64,000 nucleotides of DNA from Alishewanella jeotgali KCTC 22429 (GTDB taxonomy: Bacteria; Pseudomonadota; Gammaproteobacteria; Enterobacterales; Alteromonadaceae): the NCBI RefSeq assembly GCF_000245735.1, contig NZ_AHTH01000048.1, positions 186,001 to 250,000 on the forward strand. Direction: 5' to 3'. This document shows, piece by piece, positions 26,580 to 36,467 of this stretch (its first letter is position 1; the number at the start of each line of letters is the position of its first letter). The notes beneath the pieces are model-generated. The model worked only from the letters and a program-made list of their open reading frames with translations, searched no databases and was not told where the DNA came from. The position numbers were made by a program, and so were the translations under genes.

Positions 26580-27725
26580 ATGTCGTTACTTAGCACCAAT
26601 CAGGCACTGGCGGAGTTTTGTCAGCAGGCCCTACAACAACCCTTGCTGGCACTGGACACCGAGTTTATCCGGCAAAGTACGCTGTATCCGAAGCTGGGGC
26701 TGATCCAGCTTTACGACGGGCAGCAGCTAGCACTGGTCGACCCACTGTGTATCACCGATTGGCAGCCATTACAGCAGTTATTAGCCGCGCCTGATGTGAC
26801 TAAGATCCTGCACTCCTGTACTGAAGATTTGGAAGCGTTGGCGACGATCGGCATTCAGAGTATTCAGCCGTTATTCGATACCCAGCTGGCGGCAGAGATC
26901 CTGGGCTGGGGCGGTAGCATGGGTTATGCGCGCTTAGTTGAGCAACTGACCGGCGCTATGCTGGATAAAAGCGAATCCCGTACCGACTGGCTAGCCAGGC
27001 CGCTGGCGCAGAAGCAGCTGGACTATGCCGCCAATGACGTCAAGTTTCTATTGCCGGTGTACCAGAAATTGCTGCAGGAGCTTGGTGCAGGGCAAAAATT
27101 GACCCTGTTACTGGCCGAAGGGCAGCAATTACTGGCCCGGCGTCAGCAGCAACTGCCTGCCGAGTTCAAATACCTGGAGATTAAAAACAGCAGTCAGCTT
27201 AACAGTCGTGAGCTGGCGATTTTGCGTGAGCTGGTTAGTTGGCGCTATCAATATGCCAGCGCAAAAGATTTGGCGCTGGGGCTGGTGGTAAAGGATGCGC
27301 AGCTATTTGAATTAGCTAAACGCAAACCTGGCTCGGTTGAAAGCCTGTTGAATATTCCGGGGATGTTGGCCAAGGATCTGCGCCGCCACGCGAAAATTTT
27401 GATCGAGCTGATTCAAACGGCAAAGCAGTTGCCCGCCGAGCAATGTCCGCAACGCTTTTATCATCTGCAAAGTTTCTCCGGTGAAAAAGTGGTGCTGGCG
27501 GAAATTGGTCAGGCAGTAAAGGATGCTGCCGCAGCCGCTGATATTCCGGCGTCTTTTCTGGCAACACGGCGTCAGTTACACGAGTATTTTAACTGGTGCT
27601 GGCGCGTTAGTGATGCCGAGCGCACCCTGCTGCCTCTGCCGGAGTTCCTTAGCAGCTGGCGTCAAGCGCTGCTGCAAAGCCATTTGCGGCTACCTGCTCA
27701 TGTTAATGGGACAGCCGCTACGTAA
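26580..27725 (+). CDS. rnd: Ribonuclease D
   Basis: 3'-5' exoribonuclease that trims tRNA and other small RNA 3' ends. The 381 residues contain the DEDDy exonuclease domain. LALDTEF gives D26 and E28, HSCTEDLEAL follows, and the third motif is LDYAANDVKFLLPVY. An HRDC domain (about 205-285) and a second C-terminal helical domain follow. AGAG precedes the ATG. Given the tRNA array elsewhere in the window, RNase D would act on its products. Confidence 0.95.
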   Translation: MSLLSTNQALAEFCQQALQQPLLALDTEFIRQSTLYPKLGLIQLYDGQQLALVDPLCITDWQPLQQLLAAPDVTKILHSCTEDLEALATIGIQSIQPLFDTQLAAEILGWGGSMGYARLVEQLTGAMLDKSESRTDWLARPLAQKQLDYAANDVKFLLPVYQKLLQELGAGQKLTLLLAEGQQLLARRQQQLPAEFKYLEIKNSSQLNSRELAILRELVSWRYQYASAKDLALGLVVKDAQLFELAKRKPGSVESLLNIPGMLAKDLRRHAKILIELIQTAKQLPAEQCPQRFYHLQSFSGEKVVLAEIGQAVKDAAAAADIPASFLATRRQLHEYFNWCWRVSDAERTLLPLPEFLSSWRQALLQSHLRLPAHVNGTAAT

Positions 27726-27778
27726 TTTTAACCTTTTTAGATCAGATTATTTTTTTCAATAAACCATTCAGTTTTTTG

Positions 27779-27815
27779 CGCCGGGCAAAGTTGATCCTGC
27801 GTTTTTTTGCCGGCG
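27779..27815. repeat. Stem-loop between rnd and the DUF4397 gene
   Basis: CGCCGG and CAAA at 27779-27789 pair with TTTG and CCGGCG at 27806-27815 around a loop containing seven T. It is probably a transcription terminator or leader hairpin. The T-run lies inside the structure, so polarity is unclear. Confidence 0.4.
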
Positions 27816-27854
27816 TAAGTTTTCCTCGCAACTATTAACTGAAGGGTTAGAACA

Positions 27855-29240
27855 ATGAAAAAAGTCATCTCACTCTCAGTCGCCGCTGCAATTCTGGCGA
27901 CTCTAAGTGCTTGTAACAGCAGCAGCGATCCAGTAGTGGTACCACCTCCGCCGCCACCACCACCACCACCGGTTGTAGTCGATGCCACCTTGCGGGTTAT
28001 CCATGCGTCATTTGATGCGCCTGATGTGAATATCCTGGTGGGCGGCGAACCCGTTGTACAGGGTTTGGCCTATGGTCAGAGTTCAGATAATTTTGAACTC
28101 GCTCCGGCAACTTACAATGTTGCGGTACAGGCTATTTTACCCGGTAACGAGACTGCAACGGTGATAGGCCCGGTAGATCTGGCTTTAGCTGAGGCAACCA
28201 ATTACAAGGTTTTTGCTGTTGGCTTGGTTGCGGATGAAACGCTGGAGCCGCTTATCGTCACCTCTGATGTGAAGGACTTAGCTGCAGGAAATGTTCGGCT
28301 GCAAGTGGTGCATGCGGCATCAGCTGCACCCACAGTTGATATTCATGTCACAGCGCCTGATGCTGCTTTATCGACGGCGTTGGCAACTCTGGATTTTAAA
28401 GACGCCACTAATGCTCTGGATGTTCCTGCCGGTAATTATCGCGTTCGTATTACGCTTCCTGGTGAAAATACAGTGGTCTTTGATTCTGGTCCACTTGAAC
28501 TGGCGGGTGGTACCGATCTGGTTGTAGCTGCAATCAATAACAGATTTTCAGGTGCCTCACCTGTATCCCTGTTGGCTGTCACACCAAATGGTGACGAAAT
28601 CGATATTAAAGATGTGGATACCACTGCTTCAGTAAGAGTGGTGCATAACGTATCAGATGCACCTGCCGTAGATATCATTGTCAACGACGAGTTGAAGCTA
28701 GTAGAAGCGCTGGCATTTCCTGATTTCACGGATTATGTCGGTGTTGCGCCTGATACTTACAATGTTAAGGTAGCTGCCGCTGCGGACAACAGTATCGTCG
28801 TAATTAACGAAGATCTGGAGTTGGAGGCAGGTGCCTTCTACAGCGTATTGGCGGTTGGTGCTTTGGGCGAGAACAGCATTGAACCTCTGGTGCTGGCGGA
28901 TACGCCGCGTCGCATTGCTACCGAAGCCCAGGTTCGGATTGTACACGGTTCAACTCTGGCGGGCGCAGTAGATATCTATGTTACTGCAACTAACGATATC
29001 TCAGAAGCGACCCCAGCATTTAGTAATGTGCCATTCAAAGCTGAAACCGGTTATGTGTCTCTGAACGCCGGTGAGTATGTCGTAACCGTAACGCCGACTG
29101 GTACTAAAACTGCAGCCATCGGTCCGATAGCGCTCAATCTTGATGCAAACAAAATCTACACCGCTATCGCCCGGGATGGTGAAGGCCTGACAGCAGATGT
29201 TGGGTTAATTTTGATGGACGACTTCGTCACTCAGGATTAA
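27855..29240 (+). CDS. DUF4397-repeat lipoprotein
   Basis: A 461-residue surface or periplasmic lipoprotein. LSAC gives the lipidated Cys20, then a linker with ten consecutive prolines (30-39). Four tandem DUF4397 units of about 100 residues follow. They begin near residues 45, 147, 259 and 358 with the pattern RVVHxxxDAPxVDIxV. Such repeats are beta-sandwiches of unknown function in secreted proteins. The composition is acidic. It stands alone between rnd and rarD and ends in a strong terminator. Confidence 0.88.
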   Translation: MKKVISLSVAAAILATLSACNSSSDPVVVPPPPPPPPPPVVVDATLRVIHASFDAPDVNILVGGEPVVQGLAYGQSSDNFELAPATYNVAVQAILPGNETATVIGPVDLALAEATNYKVFAVGLVADETLEPLIVTSDVKDLAAGNVRLQVVHAASAAPTVDIHVTAPDAALSTALATLDFKDATNALDVPAGNYRVRITLPGENTVVFDSGPLELAGGTDLVVAAINNRFSGASPVSLLAVTPNGDEIDIKDVDTTASVRVVHNVSDAPAVDIIVNDELKLVEALAFPDFTDYVGVAPDTYNVKVAAAADNSIVVINEDLELEAGAFYSVLAVGALGENSIEPLVLADTPRRIATEAQVRIVHGSTLAGAVDIYVTATNDISEATPAFSNVPFKAETGYVSLNAGEYVVTVTPTGTKTAAIGPIALNLDANKIYTAIARDGEGLTADVGLILMDDFVTQD

Positions 29241-29255
29241 CGCTGGCGCTTTGCC

Positions 29256-29288
29256 ACAACAGCTGGCTATGCCAGCTGTTGTCTTTTT
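29256..29288 (+). terminator. Rho-independent terminator after the DUF4397 lipoprotein
   Basis: ACAACAGCTGGC (29256-29267) and GCCAGCTGTTGT (29271-29282) form a perfect 12 bp stem with a TAT loop, followed by CTTTTTC. Confidence 0.9.
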
Positions 29289-29341
29289 CGCAATCAAAAA
29301 CAAAGCCGCGTATAATCCGCCATCTAACTGGCGGAGTAGCT

Positions 29342-30235
29342 ATGGCGTTAACACGAGAACAGCGATTAGGTGGCGCCTTTGCCGCCAGCGCTTATACCCT
29401 GTGGGGCATAGCCCCGCTGTATTTTAAACAAATTGATTTTATTCCGGCACCGGAAATTCTGATCCACCGTATTGTCTGGGCTTTTCTGCTATTGCTGTTG
29501 ATCCTGTTACTGTTAAAGCAGGGGCGTGACACGCTGGCAGTCTTTGCCAAGCCTAAGCTGGTGGCCTGGTTACTGCTGTCATCTGTGCTGCTTGGCGGCA
29601 ACTGGGGGCTCTTTATCTGGGCTGTCAATAACAACCATATGTTAGACGCCAGTCTCGGCTACTATATTAATCCTTTGCTGAATGTATTGCTCGGCATGCT
29701 GTTTTTAGGCGAGCGTTTACGTAAGCTGCAGTGGTTGGCGGTGGTTCTGGCATCGCTTGGTGTACTGTGGCAAATCATTGGTTATGGTGCTGTCCCCTGG
29801 ATAGCCTTGGCGCTGGCCAGCTCCTTCGCTGTTTATGGTTTACTCAGAAAGAAGCTGGCAGTGGATGCGATTAAAGGGCTCTTTGTCGAATCCTTATTAT
29901 TGTTGCCGTTAGCGCTCTGGTATTGGTGGGCTTATGCCGAGAGTCCGGCCGCTAATTTGCTGGCTAATAGTGCCGGCCTAAACCTTTATCTGGTCGCTGC
30001 CGGCCTGGTCACAACGGTGCCGCTGCTGTGCTTTATCGCTGCTGCCCGGCGCCTACAGTTATCTACTATGGGCTTTTTTCAGTATATCGGGCCAACCCTG
30101 ATGTTTGTCTTTGGTGTCTGGTTATACCGGGAGCCCTTTGCAGTGGAGCGACTATTTACCTTTGGTCTGATCTGGCTGGCACTGCTCTGCTACAGCCTGG
30201 ATGCCTGGCGGCATAATGTCAGAAAACGGGCATAA
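29342..30235 (+). CDS. rarD: RarD/EamA-family transporter
   Basis: Inner-membrane drug/metabolite-superfamily protein of 297 residues with ten hydrophobic segments and two EamA halves. Typical RarD segments are YTLWGIAPLYFKQIDFIPAPEI (start trimmed), SLGYYINPLLNVLLGMLFLGERL and MGFFQYIGPTLMF. The substrate is not established for the family despite the old chloramphenicol-related name. The frame extends 21 codons upstream into the preceding terminator. GGAG before ATG at 29342 sets the start. Confidence 0.93.
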   Translation: MALTREQRLGGAFAASAYTLWGIAPLYFKQIDFIPAPEILIHRIVWAFLLLLLILLLLKQGRDTLAVFAKPKLVAWLLLSSVLLGGNWGLFIWAVNNNHMLDASLGYYINPLLNVLLGMLFLGERLRKLQWLAVVLASLGVLWQIIGYGAVPWIALALASSFAVYGLLRKKLAVDAIKGLFVESLLLLPLALWYWWAYAESPAANLLANSAGLNLYLVAAGLVTTVPLLCFIAAARRLQLSTMGFFQYIGPTLMFVFGVWLYREPFAVERLFTFGLIWLALLCYSLDAWRHNVRKRA

Positions 30236-30237
30236 AA

Positions 30238-30260
30238 AAAGCCAGCTTAACGCTGGCTTT
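30238..30260. terminator. Bidirectional terminator between rarD and a convergent gene
   Basis: AAAGCCAGC, loop TTAAC, GCTGGCTTT, with A-rich and T-rich flanks, located between convergent genes. Confidence 0.85.
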
Positions 30261-30276
30261 ATCGGACCAGGTACGG

Positions 30277-31995
30277 TTAACGGCTGGTTTTCAGCTCGGT
30301 ATTAAATACAATACCGTGCTGTTCAATACCAAAACCAAAACCCAGCTGCATATTGCTGTCCATCATCCGCTTCAGCTCATCTGGTACCGGTTGGCCGGAC
30401 ATTGCTGCCGCATCAGACAGGGCGCTGAAAAACTGCTTATAGTCGGCGCCTACAGCCATAATGCCATTCTTGGTCAGTTTTTCGCTGGCCAGCTGAGTGG
30501 CCTGAGCCTTAGCTTTATCCCCAACATACAACATCAGATGATTGGCACTGGCTTTTAAGCGCAGATCCAAACCCAGCATAGCAGCTGGCGGGAATACCTC
30601 GCTGACGGAAATTTCTTCACCTGCAGCCGGTAACTGGATACCTGCTAACATTGGCGCCATCGCGATAGCATTCGCTGCCAGCGTTTGCGGATTATCAGCA
30701 GAAACCGTGACCAATGCATCGGCCTGATTTGGCTGACCGGTCGCCGGATCCAGACTAAAACCGTTAATAGTGACTGAGAACCCCTGTAAACCGTTGGCGG
30801 CCATCCCGGCCATCGCCAGCATCATCAGTGGGTTTTGTGCTTTCATCTGTTCCTGCACGGCAACCAGTGGCTCACAGCTGACAGATAAATCCGTCATACC
30901 TGCCCAGATCTTGCTGACGGACGGGGTTAACTGGCTGATTTCGGTTCCCAGTGCCAGATAGAACATCGAGCTGTGCACCTTGCCATTCAGAGCTGCAGGG
31001 ATAAAGCCCTGTAAGCCTTGTAAGCCTTCTAACGCGACCTTGCTGCTGGTTGGCAGCAGCATCTTGCTGCGGATATGGAACTGGCCGTTAGCCTGGGTCA
31101 CCAGCTCGCTGTCCATCACCATACCAGGCCAGGTTTGGGCGAGCATCTGCATATCTGTGCGGCAAGCCGGGGTTTGCCAGCTTTGCAAAGCTTCTGGCAT
31201 TTCACCGTTAAAGGTCAGTTGCAGATCACGCGCCAGTTGGTTACCGTCAGTAGTGGTCAGCGCCAATGCCAGCTGTTCGGTGCTCAAAAAACCCAGACCA
31301 TCGGTTTTCAGTTGATACTGCTTAACATAGTTTTCCAGTTTGCCACTGTTCGCCAGATTTTTCGCCGGCTGTTCCAGTGCCAGACTTTGCAGGCGGTGTG
31401 AGTCTGATAGCGCATGGTGGTGCAGGGCAATGGTCGCCCAGCCACGTTCTGTACTGACCAGTAATTCAAAACCCTCTGGCGCGTCGTCAGGGCGGTAACG
31501 GCGGAAGCTATGGCCGTTCAGACTGGCGTCCTGATAGCTCAGACCGCTGCGTTGCCCCAGATTATCCAAAAAGCTTAAAAAAGCCTGTTCATTGGCCAGT
31601 TCCAGCCGAACCACCGGTGCTGCACCAACCAGATAGAATAAGGAGCGCGATGCATTGGCAATACCGGTTTCGCGTTCAAACTGCTCCGGGCTGCCCAGCG
31701 CATTAATAAAGCCTTCAAACAACGCCAGCGCAAACTGACCGGCGGCCGGGGCCTGTTGTTGTAACACTGCTAAACCCTGTTGCAGGTCTTCGCCACTCAG
31801 GTAGTCCGGTGTAATGCCAACGGTAGCCAGATAACTGACCATATCCAGCGCTTTAAACTGGCCGGAAAACAGCACCGTATCAGCCGGTACATAGGCCAGC
31901 TCGGCATGAAAAGCCTGGCTGTCCTGTTTACTCAGAAAATAATAACCGGCGGCGCCGGCGGCAACCACGGCGGCGGCAATCAGGGTCTTACGCAT
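30277..31995 (-). CDS. Membrane-anchored envelope protein of unknown function
   Basis: A 572-residue protein starting with a hydrophobic segment (MRKTLIAAAVVAAGAAGYYF), either an uncleaved anchor or a signal peptide. The rest appears periplasmic, with long alternations of beta strands and Ala/Leu-rich helices and no catalytic motif that I recognise. It is overall similar in style to the large DUF3352-like envelope proteins, but I would not assign it. CAAAGGAG precedes the ATG. It lies 39 bp before minE in the same direction as min genes read, so it may be cotranscribed behind minCDE. Confidence 0.75.
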   Translation of the reverse strand: MRKTLIAAAVVAAGAAGYYFLSKQDSQAFHAELAYVPADTVLFSGQFKALDMVSYLATVGITPDYLSGEDLQQGLAVLQQQAPAAGQFALALFEGFINALGSPEQFERETGIANASRSLFYLVGAAPVVRLELANEQAFLSFLDNLGQRSGLSYQDASLNGHSFRRYRPDDAPEGFELLVSTERGWATIALHHHALSDSHRLQSLALEQPAKNLANSGKLENYVKQYQLKTDGLGFLSTEQLALALTTTDGNQLARDLQLTFNGEMPEALQSWQTPACRTDMQMLAQTWPGMVMDSELVTQANGQFHIRSKMLLPTSSKVALEGLQGLQGFIPAALNGKVHSSMFYLALGTEISQLTPSVSKIWAGMTDLSVSCEPLVAVQEQMKAQNPLMMLAMAGMAANGLQGFSVTINGFSLDPATGQPNQADALVTVSADNPQTLAANAIAMAPMLAGIQLPAAGEEISVSEVFPPAAMLGLDLRLKASANHLMLYVGDKAKAQATQLASEKLTKNGIMAVGADYKQFFSALSDAAAMSGQPVPDELKRMMDSNMQLGFGFGIEQHGIVFNTELKTSR

Positions 31996-32034
31996 TGTCT
32001 GCTCCTTTGACAGATAAAAAGTGAAAAGCGCCTG

Positions 32035-32295
32035 TTAGCGCTTTTCGTCAGGGAAGGTGATGTTTAATTCCAGTACAGATAACTCATCACCACGTTGCTC
32101 CAGTGATACCGCGACCTGGTCGGCCGGAATATCCACATATTTGCGGATCACTTCCAGAATGTCGCGCTCCAGCTGGGGCAGGTAATCCGGCCCGGAGCGT
32201 CTTTTCCGCTCATGGGCCACAATAATTTGCAGGCGCTCTTTGGCAGTGCTGGCGGTATTTTTTTTAGTTGAACGAAAATAATCCAGTAACGACAT
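32035..32295 (-). CDS. minE: Cell division topological specificity factor MinE
   Basis: An 86-residue partner that stimulates MinD ATPase and confines MinC/D to the poles. The N-terminal membrane-targeting and anti-MinCD helix ([23 protein letters not shown]) and the C-terminal dimerisation domain ([16 protein letters not shown]) are intact. The start is 3 bp after minD stop. Third gene of minCDE. Confidence 0.97.
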   Translation of the reverse strand: MSLLDYFRSTKKNTASTAKERLQIIVAHERKRRSGPDYLPQLERDILEVIRKYVDIPADQVAVSLEQRGDELSVLELNITFPDEKR

Positions 32296-32298
32296 CAG

Positions 32299-33108
32299 TT
32301 AGCCTCCAAACAACCTTTTAATAAATCCTTTTTTCTCCACCGTCAGAAAACGGAATGGCACTGCTTCACCCAGCAGACGTTTTACCGTGTCCAGATAGGC
32401 CTGGCCGGCGTCACTTTCTTCATCCAGAATAACTGGCTGGCCTGAGTTCGAGGCATTTAGCACCGCTTGCGACTCTGGAATCACGCCCACCAGCTCAATA
32501 GCCAGAATTTCTTTCACGTCTTCGACACTGAGCATTTCGCCTTTTAGCACCCGCTCCGGGTTATAACGGGTCAGCAGTAAATGCTCTTTAATCCCTTCCA
32601 GGCCTTGTTCAGCGCGGCGGGATTTGCTCGACAGCATCCCCAGGATGCGGTCTGAATCACGTACTGAAGACACTTCAGGGTTGGTGACAACCACGGCTTC
32701 ATCGGCAAAATACAGTGCCATCATGGCGCCAGATTCGATACCGGCCGGTGAGTCACAGATAATAAAATCAAATTCAGCAGACAGCTCATTTAACACCCGC
32801 TCTACGCCTTCTTTGGTCAGGGCGTCTTTATCGCGGGTTTGCGAGGCCGGCAGGATAAACAGGTTGTCGACCCGCTTATCTTTAATCAGTGTTTGTTTCA
32901 AATTGGCTTCGCCATTAATCACATTAACGAAGTCGTAGACCACGCGGCGTTCACAGCCCATGATCAGGTCCAGATTCCGTAAGCCGATATCAAAATCGAC
33001 AATTACAGTTTTTTTGCCGGCTAACGCCAGGCCCGTACCAATAGCGGCACTGGAGGTGGTTTTACCGACACCACCCTTGCCAGAGGTAACCACAATAATT
33101 TTTGCCAT
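32299..33108 (-). CDS. minD: Septum site-determining ATPase MinD
   Basis: Membrane-binding ATPase that recruits MinC and oscillates with MinE. The 269 residues contain the deviant Walker A GKGGVGKTT (10-18), the switch DSPAGIESGA, and the C-terminal amphipathic membrane helix ending GFIKRLFGG. It is 11 bp downstream of minC and 3 bp upstream of minE. Confidence 0.98.
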   Translation of the reverse strand: MAKIIVVTSGKGGVGKTTSSAAIGTGLALAGKKTVIVDFDIGLRNLDLIMGCERRVVYDFVNVINGEANLKQTLIKDKRVDNLFILPASQTRDKDALTKEGVERVLNELSAEFDFIICDSPAGIESGAMMALYFADEAVVVTNPEVSSVRDSDRILGMLSSKSRRAEQGLEGIKEHLLLTRYNPERVLKGEMLSVEDVKEILAIELVGVIPESQAVLNASNSGQPVILDEESDAGQAYLDTVKRLLGEAVPFRFLTVEKKGFIKRLFGG

Positions 33109-33119
33109 AGTGACTTTCC

Positions 33120-33842
33120 TTACACTAATTCTGAAATGACTAAACTTTCGCCCTGCCAGCGGATGCAGGCCGGTTTACCCCAAAACTCGCCTTGCAGACT
33201 ATGGCTTAACCAGTAATTTCCGGCTATTGAGACCAATTCGGCCTGCATGTTGTAACAGTAAATGCGTTTGCTGCTGTCGCCACTGGCACCGGCAATGGCT
33301 TTGCCACGCAGCGAACCATAAATATGAATATTGCCATCGGCAATCACTTCTGCGCCGGCGCCAACGGCACCCTTAATAATTAAATCGGCGCCCTTGGCAT
33401 AGATTTGCTGACCGGAGCGAACATTCTGCTCGACAATCTTGCTATCCATTGCCTGGTGTTGTACCACCACCTGTGCCGGTGCTGAACGCTCTGGCGTGGT
33501 GCTCTGTGGTGCGGGCTCTACCGCTTTAGCAGTATTGCTCTTGCCGGCCTGCAATACCGCTAAACCGGCTTGCTGGGCAGCCACTTTTTGTGCGGCATTG
33601 GCACCTGTTACCCCGACCAGTACCAGCTTTAACTCGGTAAATAACTGTTTTAGTGCGATAAAGTCAGGATTGCTGTCGTTATCTTGCAGGTTAATAACAA
33701 TGGGTGCCTGGTAAAAGAATGCTGGCGCCTGCGCCAGTTTAGCCGTTAACAGGGATTGCAGACTGCTGATGCTAAGATCGGAGCAATGTAACACGGATAA
33801 AGGGAATAAACTGCCCTTTAATTCTAAGGAGTGTTCAGACAT
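33120..33842 (-). CDS. minC: Septum site-determining protein MinC
   Basis: FtsZ polymerisation inhibitor of 240 residues. The N-terminal FtsZ-binding domain (about 1-105) is followed by a Gln, Pro and Thr rich linker. The right-handed beta-helix C-terminal domain (about 130-240) carries the MinD-binding RSGQQIYA motif. AAGGAG precedes the ATG. First gene of minCDE, divergent from ycgL across a 146 bp region that must hold both promoters. Confidence 0.97.
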   Translation of the reverse strand: MSEHSLELKGSLFPLSVLHCSDLSISSLQSLLTAKLAQAPAFFYQAPIVINLQDNDSNPDFIALKQLFTELKLVLVGVTGANAAQKVAAQQAGLAVLQAGKSNTAKAVEPAPQSTTPERSAPAQVVVQHQAMDSKIVEQNVRSGQQIYAKGADLIIKGAVGAGAEVIADGNIHIYGSLRGKAIAGASGDSSKRIYCYNMQAELVSIAGNYWLSHSLQGEFWGKPACIRWQGESLVISELV

Positions 33843-33988
33843 AAAAGTTCAGCGCTTTTACTATTATTATTACTGCTGTCGCAGCGAGAATTTTTCTGCG
33901 TCCGACAAGCTCTGTCGTTACGCTTGATCTGCGGTTCATGTTATAGTCTTGCCATCTGTTAGGCAAGTTGATGAAGTAGTTTTATTCT

Positions 33989-34288
33989 ATGTTATGTGCG
34001 GTATATCGCAGCCCACGAAAAGAGGGCACCTACCTGTATATTGAAAAGCGGGACGACTTTAGCCAGGTACCCGCCCCCTTACTGGACACGTTCGGGCAAC
34101 CGCAGCTGGTGACAGTGTTAAATCTGGCCAAACGGGAACATTTAGCCCTCGCCGATATTCAAAAGGTGAAAGCGGCGCTGCAGCAGCAAGGCTTTTACCT
34201 GCAATTACCCCCACCAGTAGCTAATCTGCTGGATGAGCATCGTGCGGCTTTGCAGCAAACGACGCTCAGCAACAAGGAGTCAGAATGA
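33989..34288 (+). CDS. ycgL: YcgL family protein
   Basis: A 99-residue protein of the YcgL domain family, found almost only in gammaproteobacteria and commonly beside min genes. Conserved segments are [25 protein letters not shown] and the [13 protein letters not shown] motif. Function is not established. The stop overlaps the ATG of the next gene (ATGA), so ycgL, the transglycosylase, ycgM, ycgN and the MscS-like gene read as one operon. Confidence 0.93.
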   Translation: MLCAVYRSPRKEGTYLYIEKRDDFSQVPAPLLDTFGQPQLVTVLNLAKREHLALADIQKVKAALQQQGFYLQLPPPVANLLDEHRAALQQTTLSNKESE

Positions 34289-35310
34289 AAAAGAAGCTTA
34301 TTGCCAGCCTGCTGCTGGCAGCCGGTTGGTTCAATGGTCAGAGTTTGGCCGAAGAAGCAAAACCGGATTTTCAAAGCTATACCGCAGCCCTGAAAGCCGA
34401 AGCGCAGAGCCGCGGCTATGATCAGGCGTTGCTGGAAGCCGTGTTTAGCAGCCTGCAATTTCATGAGCGGGTGGTCAGCGCTGACCGCAGCCAACCGGAA
34501 GTAGTCGAAACGCTGGATACCTATTTGCCGAAGCGGGTCAGTGAAACCCGGATCCGCATGGCGCGCGAACGTTATCAGCAATATCAGCCACAGCTGGAAG
34601 AAATTGGTAAGCGCTACGGCGTGCAACCGCGCTTTATCGTAGCGTTATGGGGCCTGGAGAGTAGCTTTGGTCGCATTCAGGGCAACTATTCGATCCCCTC
34701 GGCGCTGGCAACGCTAGCCTATGAAGGCCGGCGTGAAGCCTTTTTCCGCACTGAGTTTTTCCATGCTCTGGATATTTTAGCGCAGGGGCACATTGAACTC
34801 GATAATATGAAAGGTTCCTGGGCCGGCGCCATGGGGCAAAGCCAGTTTATGCCAAGCTCCTTTCTCGCCTATGCCCAGGATGGTGACGGTGATGGTAAAA
34901 AAGATATCTGGACTAACGAGCTGGATGTATTTGCCTCTATTGCCTATTACCTGAAACGCCAGGGCTGGAATAACAGCCTGACCTGGGGCCGCGAAGTAAC
35001 ATTGCCGGCCGGCTTTGACGCCGCTCATGCGATTCAGCGTGGTAGCCTGGCGCGTAATGAGTGGTTAAGCCGCTGGGACGCTTCAGCCCGTAGTATGGCC
35101 GACTGGCACAAGCTGGGGGTACGGCGCTTAAATGGTGAAGCGCTGCCGCAACGCGAAATCAACGCTGCTCTGGTGTTACCGGATGGCCCGAAAGGCCGTG
35201 CCTTCCTGGCGTATGATAACTATAAAAGCCTGATGCACTGGAACCGCTCTTACTATTTTGTCACCAGTGTTGGTTATCTGGCAGATCTTATTGTGGCGGA
35301 GCAAAGTTAA
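34285..35310 (+). CDS. Lytic murein transglycosylase, MltB family
   Basis: Periplasmic muramidase-like enzyme cutting between MurNAc and GlcNAc to form 1,6-anhydro ends. The 341 residues begin with a signal peptide cleaved near SLA-EE (22-23). There is no lipobox cysteine, so it is soluble, unlike E. coli MltB. The catalytic Glu125 is in [10 protein letters not shown]. Further signature segments are [27 protein letters not shown] and [14 protein letters not shown]. The start overlaps ycgL and the stop overlaps ycgM. Confidence 0.94.
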   Translation: MKKKLIASLLLAAGWFNGQSLAEEAKPDFQSYTAALKAEAQSRGYDQALLEAVFSSLQFHERVVSADRSQPEVVETLDTYLPKRVSETRIRMARERYQQYQPQLEEIGKRYGVQPRFIVALWGLESSFGRIQGNYSIPSALATLAYEGRREAFFRTEFFHALDILAQGHIELDNMKGSWAGAMGQSQFMPSSFLAYAQDGDGDGKKDIWTNELDVFASIAYYLKRQGWNNSLTWGREVTLPAGFDAAHAIQRGSLARNEWLSRWDASARSMADWHKLGVRRLNGEALPQREINAALVLPDGPKGRAFLAYDNYKSLMHWNRSYYFVTSVGYLADLIVAEQS

Positions 35311-35972
35311 TGTACCAGCATCAGGATTGGCAGGGGCAGGCGCTTGAGCTGCCGCTGGGTAAGGTTGTTTGTATCGGGCAAAACTACCAGGATCATATTG
35401 CCGAAATGCAAAGTAAAACGGCGCCCGAAGCGCTGTTTTTTATCAAACCGGCCACCTCGCTGGTGCCGCTGGCGCCGGCTTTTAGCATCCCAGCCGATCG
35501 CGGTGAGGTGCATAATGAGCTGGAGCTGGCGGTATTGATCGCCAAACCGTTGAAAAATGCCGGCTTTGCTGAGGTTACTGAGGCCATCTGGGGCTATGGG
35601 CTGGCATTGGACCTGACGCTACGCGACGTGCAGGGGCGTTTAAAACAACTGGGGCGGCCCTGGGAAATTGCTAAAGGTTTTGATGGCGCCTGTCCGATGT
35701 CACCGCTGGTGCCCAAAGCACAAGTACAACATCCGCAACAGCTGGATTTTAGCTTGCTGGTGAATGGTGAGCTGCGCCAGCAGGGTAACAGTGCCAATAT
35801 GATCCGCGGTATTACCCAACTGATCAGTGAAATGAGTCAGCACTTTACCCTGCTACCCGGCGATCTGGTGCTGACTGGCACGCCGGCTGGCGTTGGTCCT
35901 TTGCAGGCTGGCGATAAGCTAAGTGTGATCCTGGCCGATCTGCTGAAAATAGATAGCCGGGTTGAGGTATAA
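35310..35972 (+). CDS. ycgM: Fumarylacetoacetate hydrolase-family protein YcgM
   Basis: A 220-residue enzyme of the FAH/FAHD1 family, members of which act as acylpyruvases or oxaloacetate decarboxylases. Conserved features are CIGQNYQDHIAE, the metal-binding EVHNELELAVLI, LTLRDVQ, KGFDGACP and DLVLTGTPAGVGP. The start shares one base with the transglycosylase stop, and the ycgN ATG follows directly after its stop. The exact substrate cannot be given. Confidence 0.92.
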   Translation: MYQHQDWQGQALELPLGKVVCIGQNYQDHIAEMQSKTAPEALFFIKPATSLVPLAPAFSIPADRGEVHNELELAVLIAKPLKNAGFAEVTEAIWGYGLALDLTLRDVQGRLKQLGRPWEIAKGFDGACPMSPLVPKAQVQHPQQLDFSLLVNGELRQQGNSANMIRGITQLISEMSQHFTLLPGDLVLTGTPAGVGPLQAGDKLSVILADLLKIDSRVEV

Positions 35973-36467
35973 ATGAGCCTGACCGAACGCTTCTGGGAGC
36001 AAAAAAGCCTAGGCGAGATGAACGACGCTGAGTGGGAAGCCTTATGTGATGGCTGCGCCAAATGCTGTCTGAACAAGTTTATTGATGATGACGAGGAAGA
36101 AGGCCCGACCGCTGAGCTAAAACAAGGTGAAGAGGTGGTTTTTACCAATATCGCCTGCCGCTATCTGAATAGCCATAAATGCGAATGTACCCAATATAGT
36201 CTTCGTACTGTGTTGGTGCCGGATTGCATTAAGCTGACCAAAGACAATCTGAAAGACATCTTCTTTATGCCCAACAGCTGTGCCTATCGGCGCTTACATG
36301 AAGGGCGTGGTTTGCCGTCCTGGCATCCGCTATTAAACGGCGGCAAGAAAAGCCTGATGCATAAAAAACAAATGTCGGTACGCAACAAAACCATCTCAGA
36401 GGATATGGTGGATCTGGATGATTTTGAAGACTATATCGTTAGTTGGCCGTTAAATGATCTGGATTAA
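35973..36467 (+). CDS. ycgN: UPF0260 / YkgJ-type cysteine-cluster protein YcgN
   Basis: A 164-residue protein with the CDGCAKCCLNKF cluster (about residues 26-37) and further cysteines in ACRYLNSHKCECTQY and NSCAYRRL. These suggest zinc or iron-sulfur binding. The biochemical role is unknown. It abuts ycgM with no gap and the following MscS-like gene starts right after its stop. Confidence 0.93.
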   Translation: MSLTERFWEQKSLGEMNDAEWEALCDGCAKCCLNKFIDDDEEEGPTAELKQGEEVVFTNIACRYLNSHKCECTQYSLRTVLVPDCIKLTKDNLKDIFFMPNSCAYRRLHEGRGLPSWHPLLNGGKKSLMHKKQMSVRNKTISEDMVDLDDFEDYIVSWPLNDLD

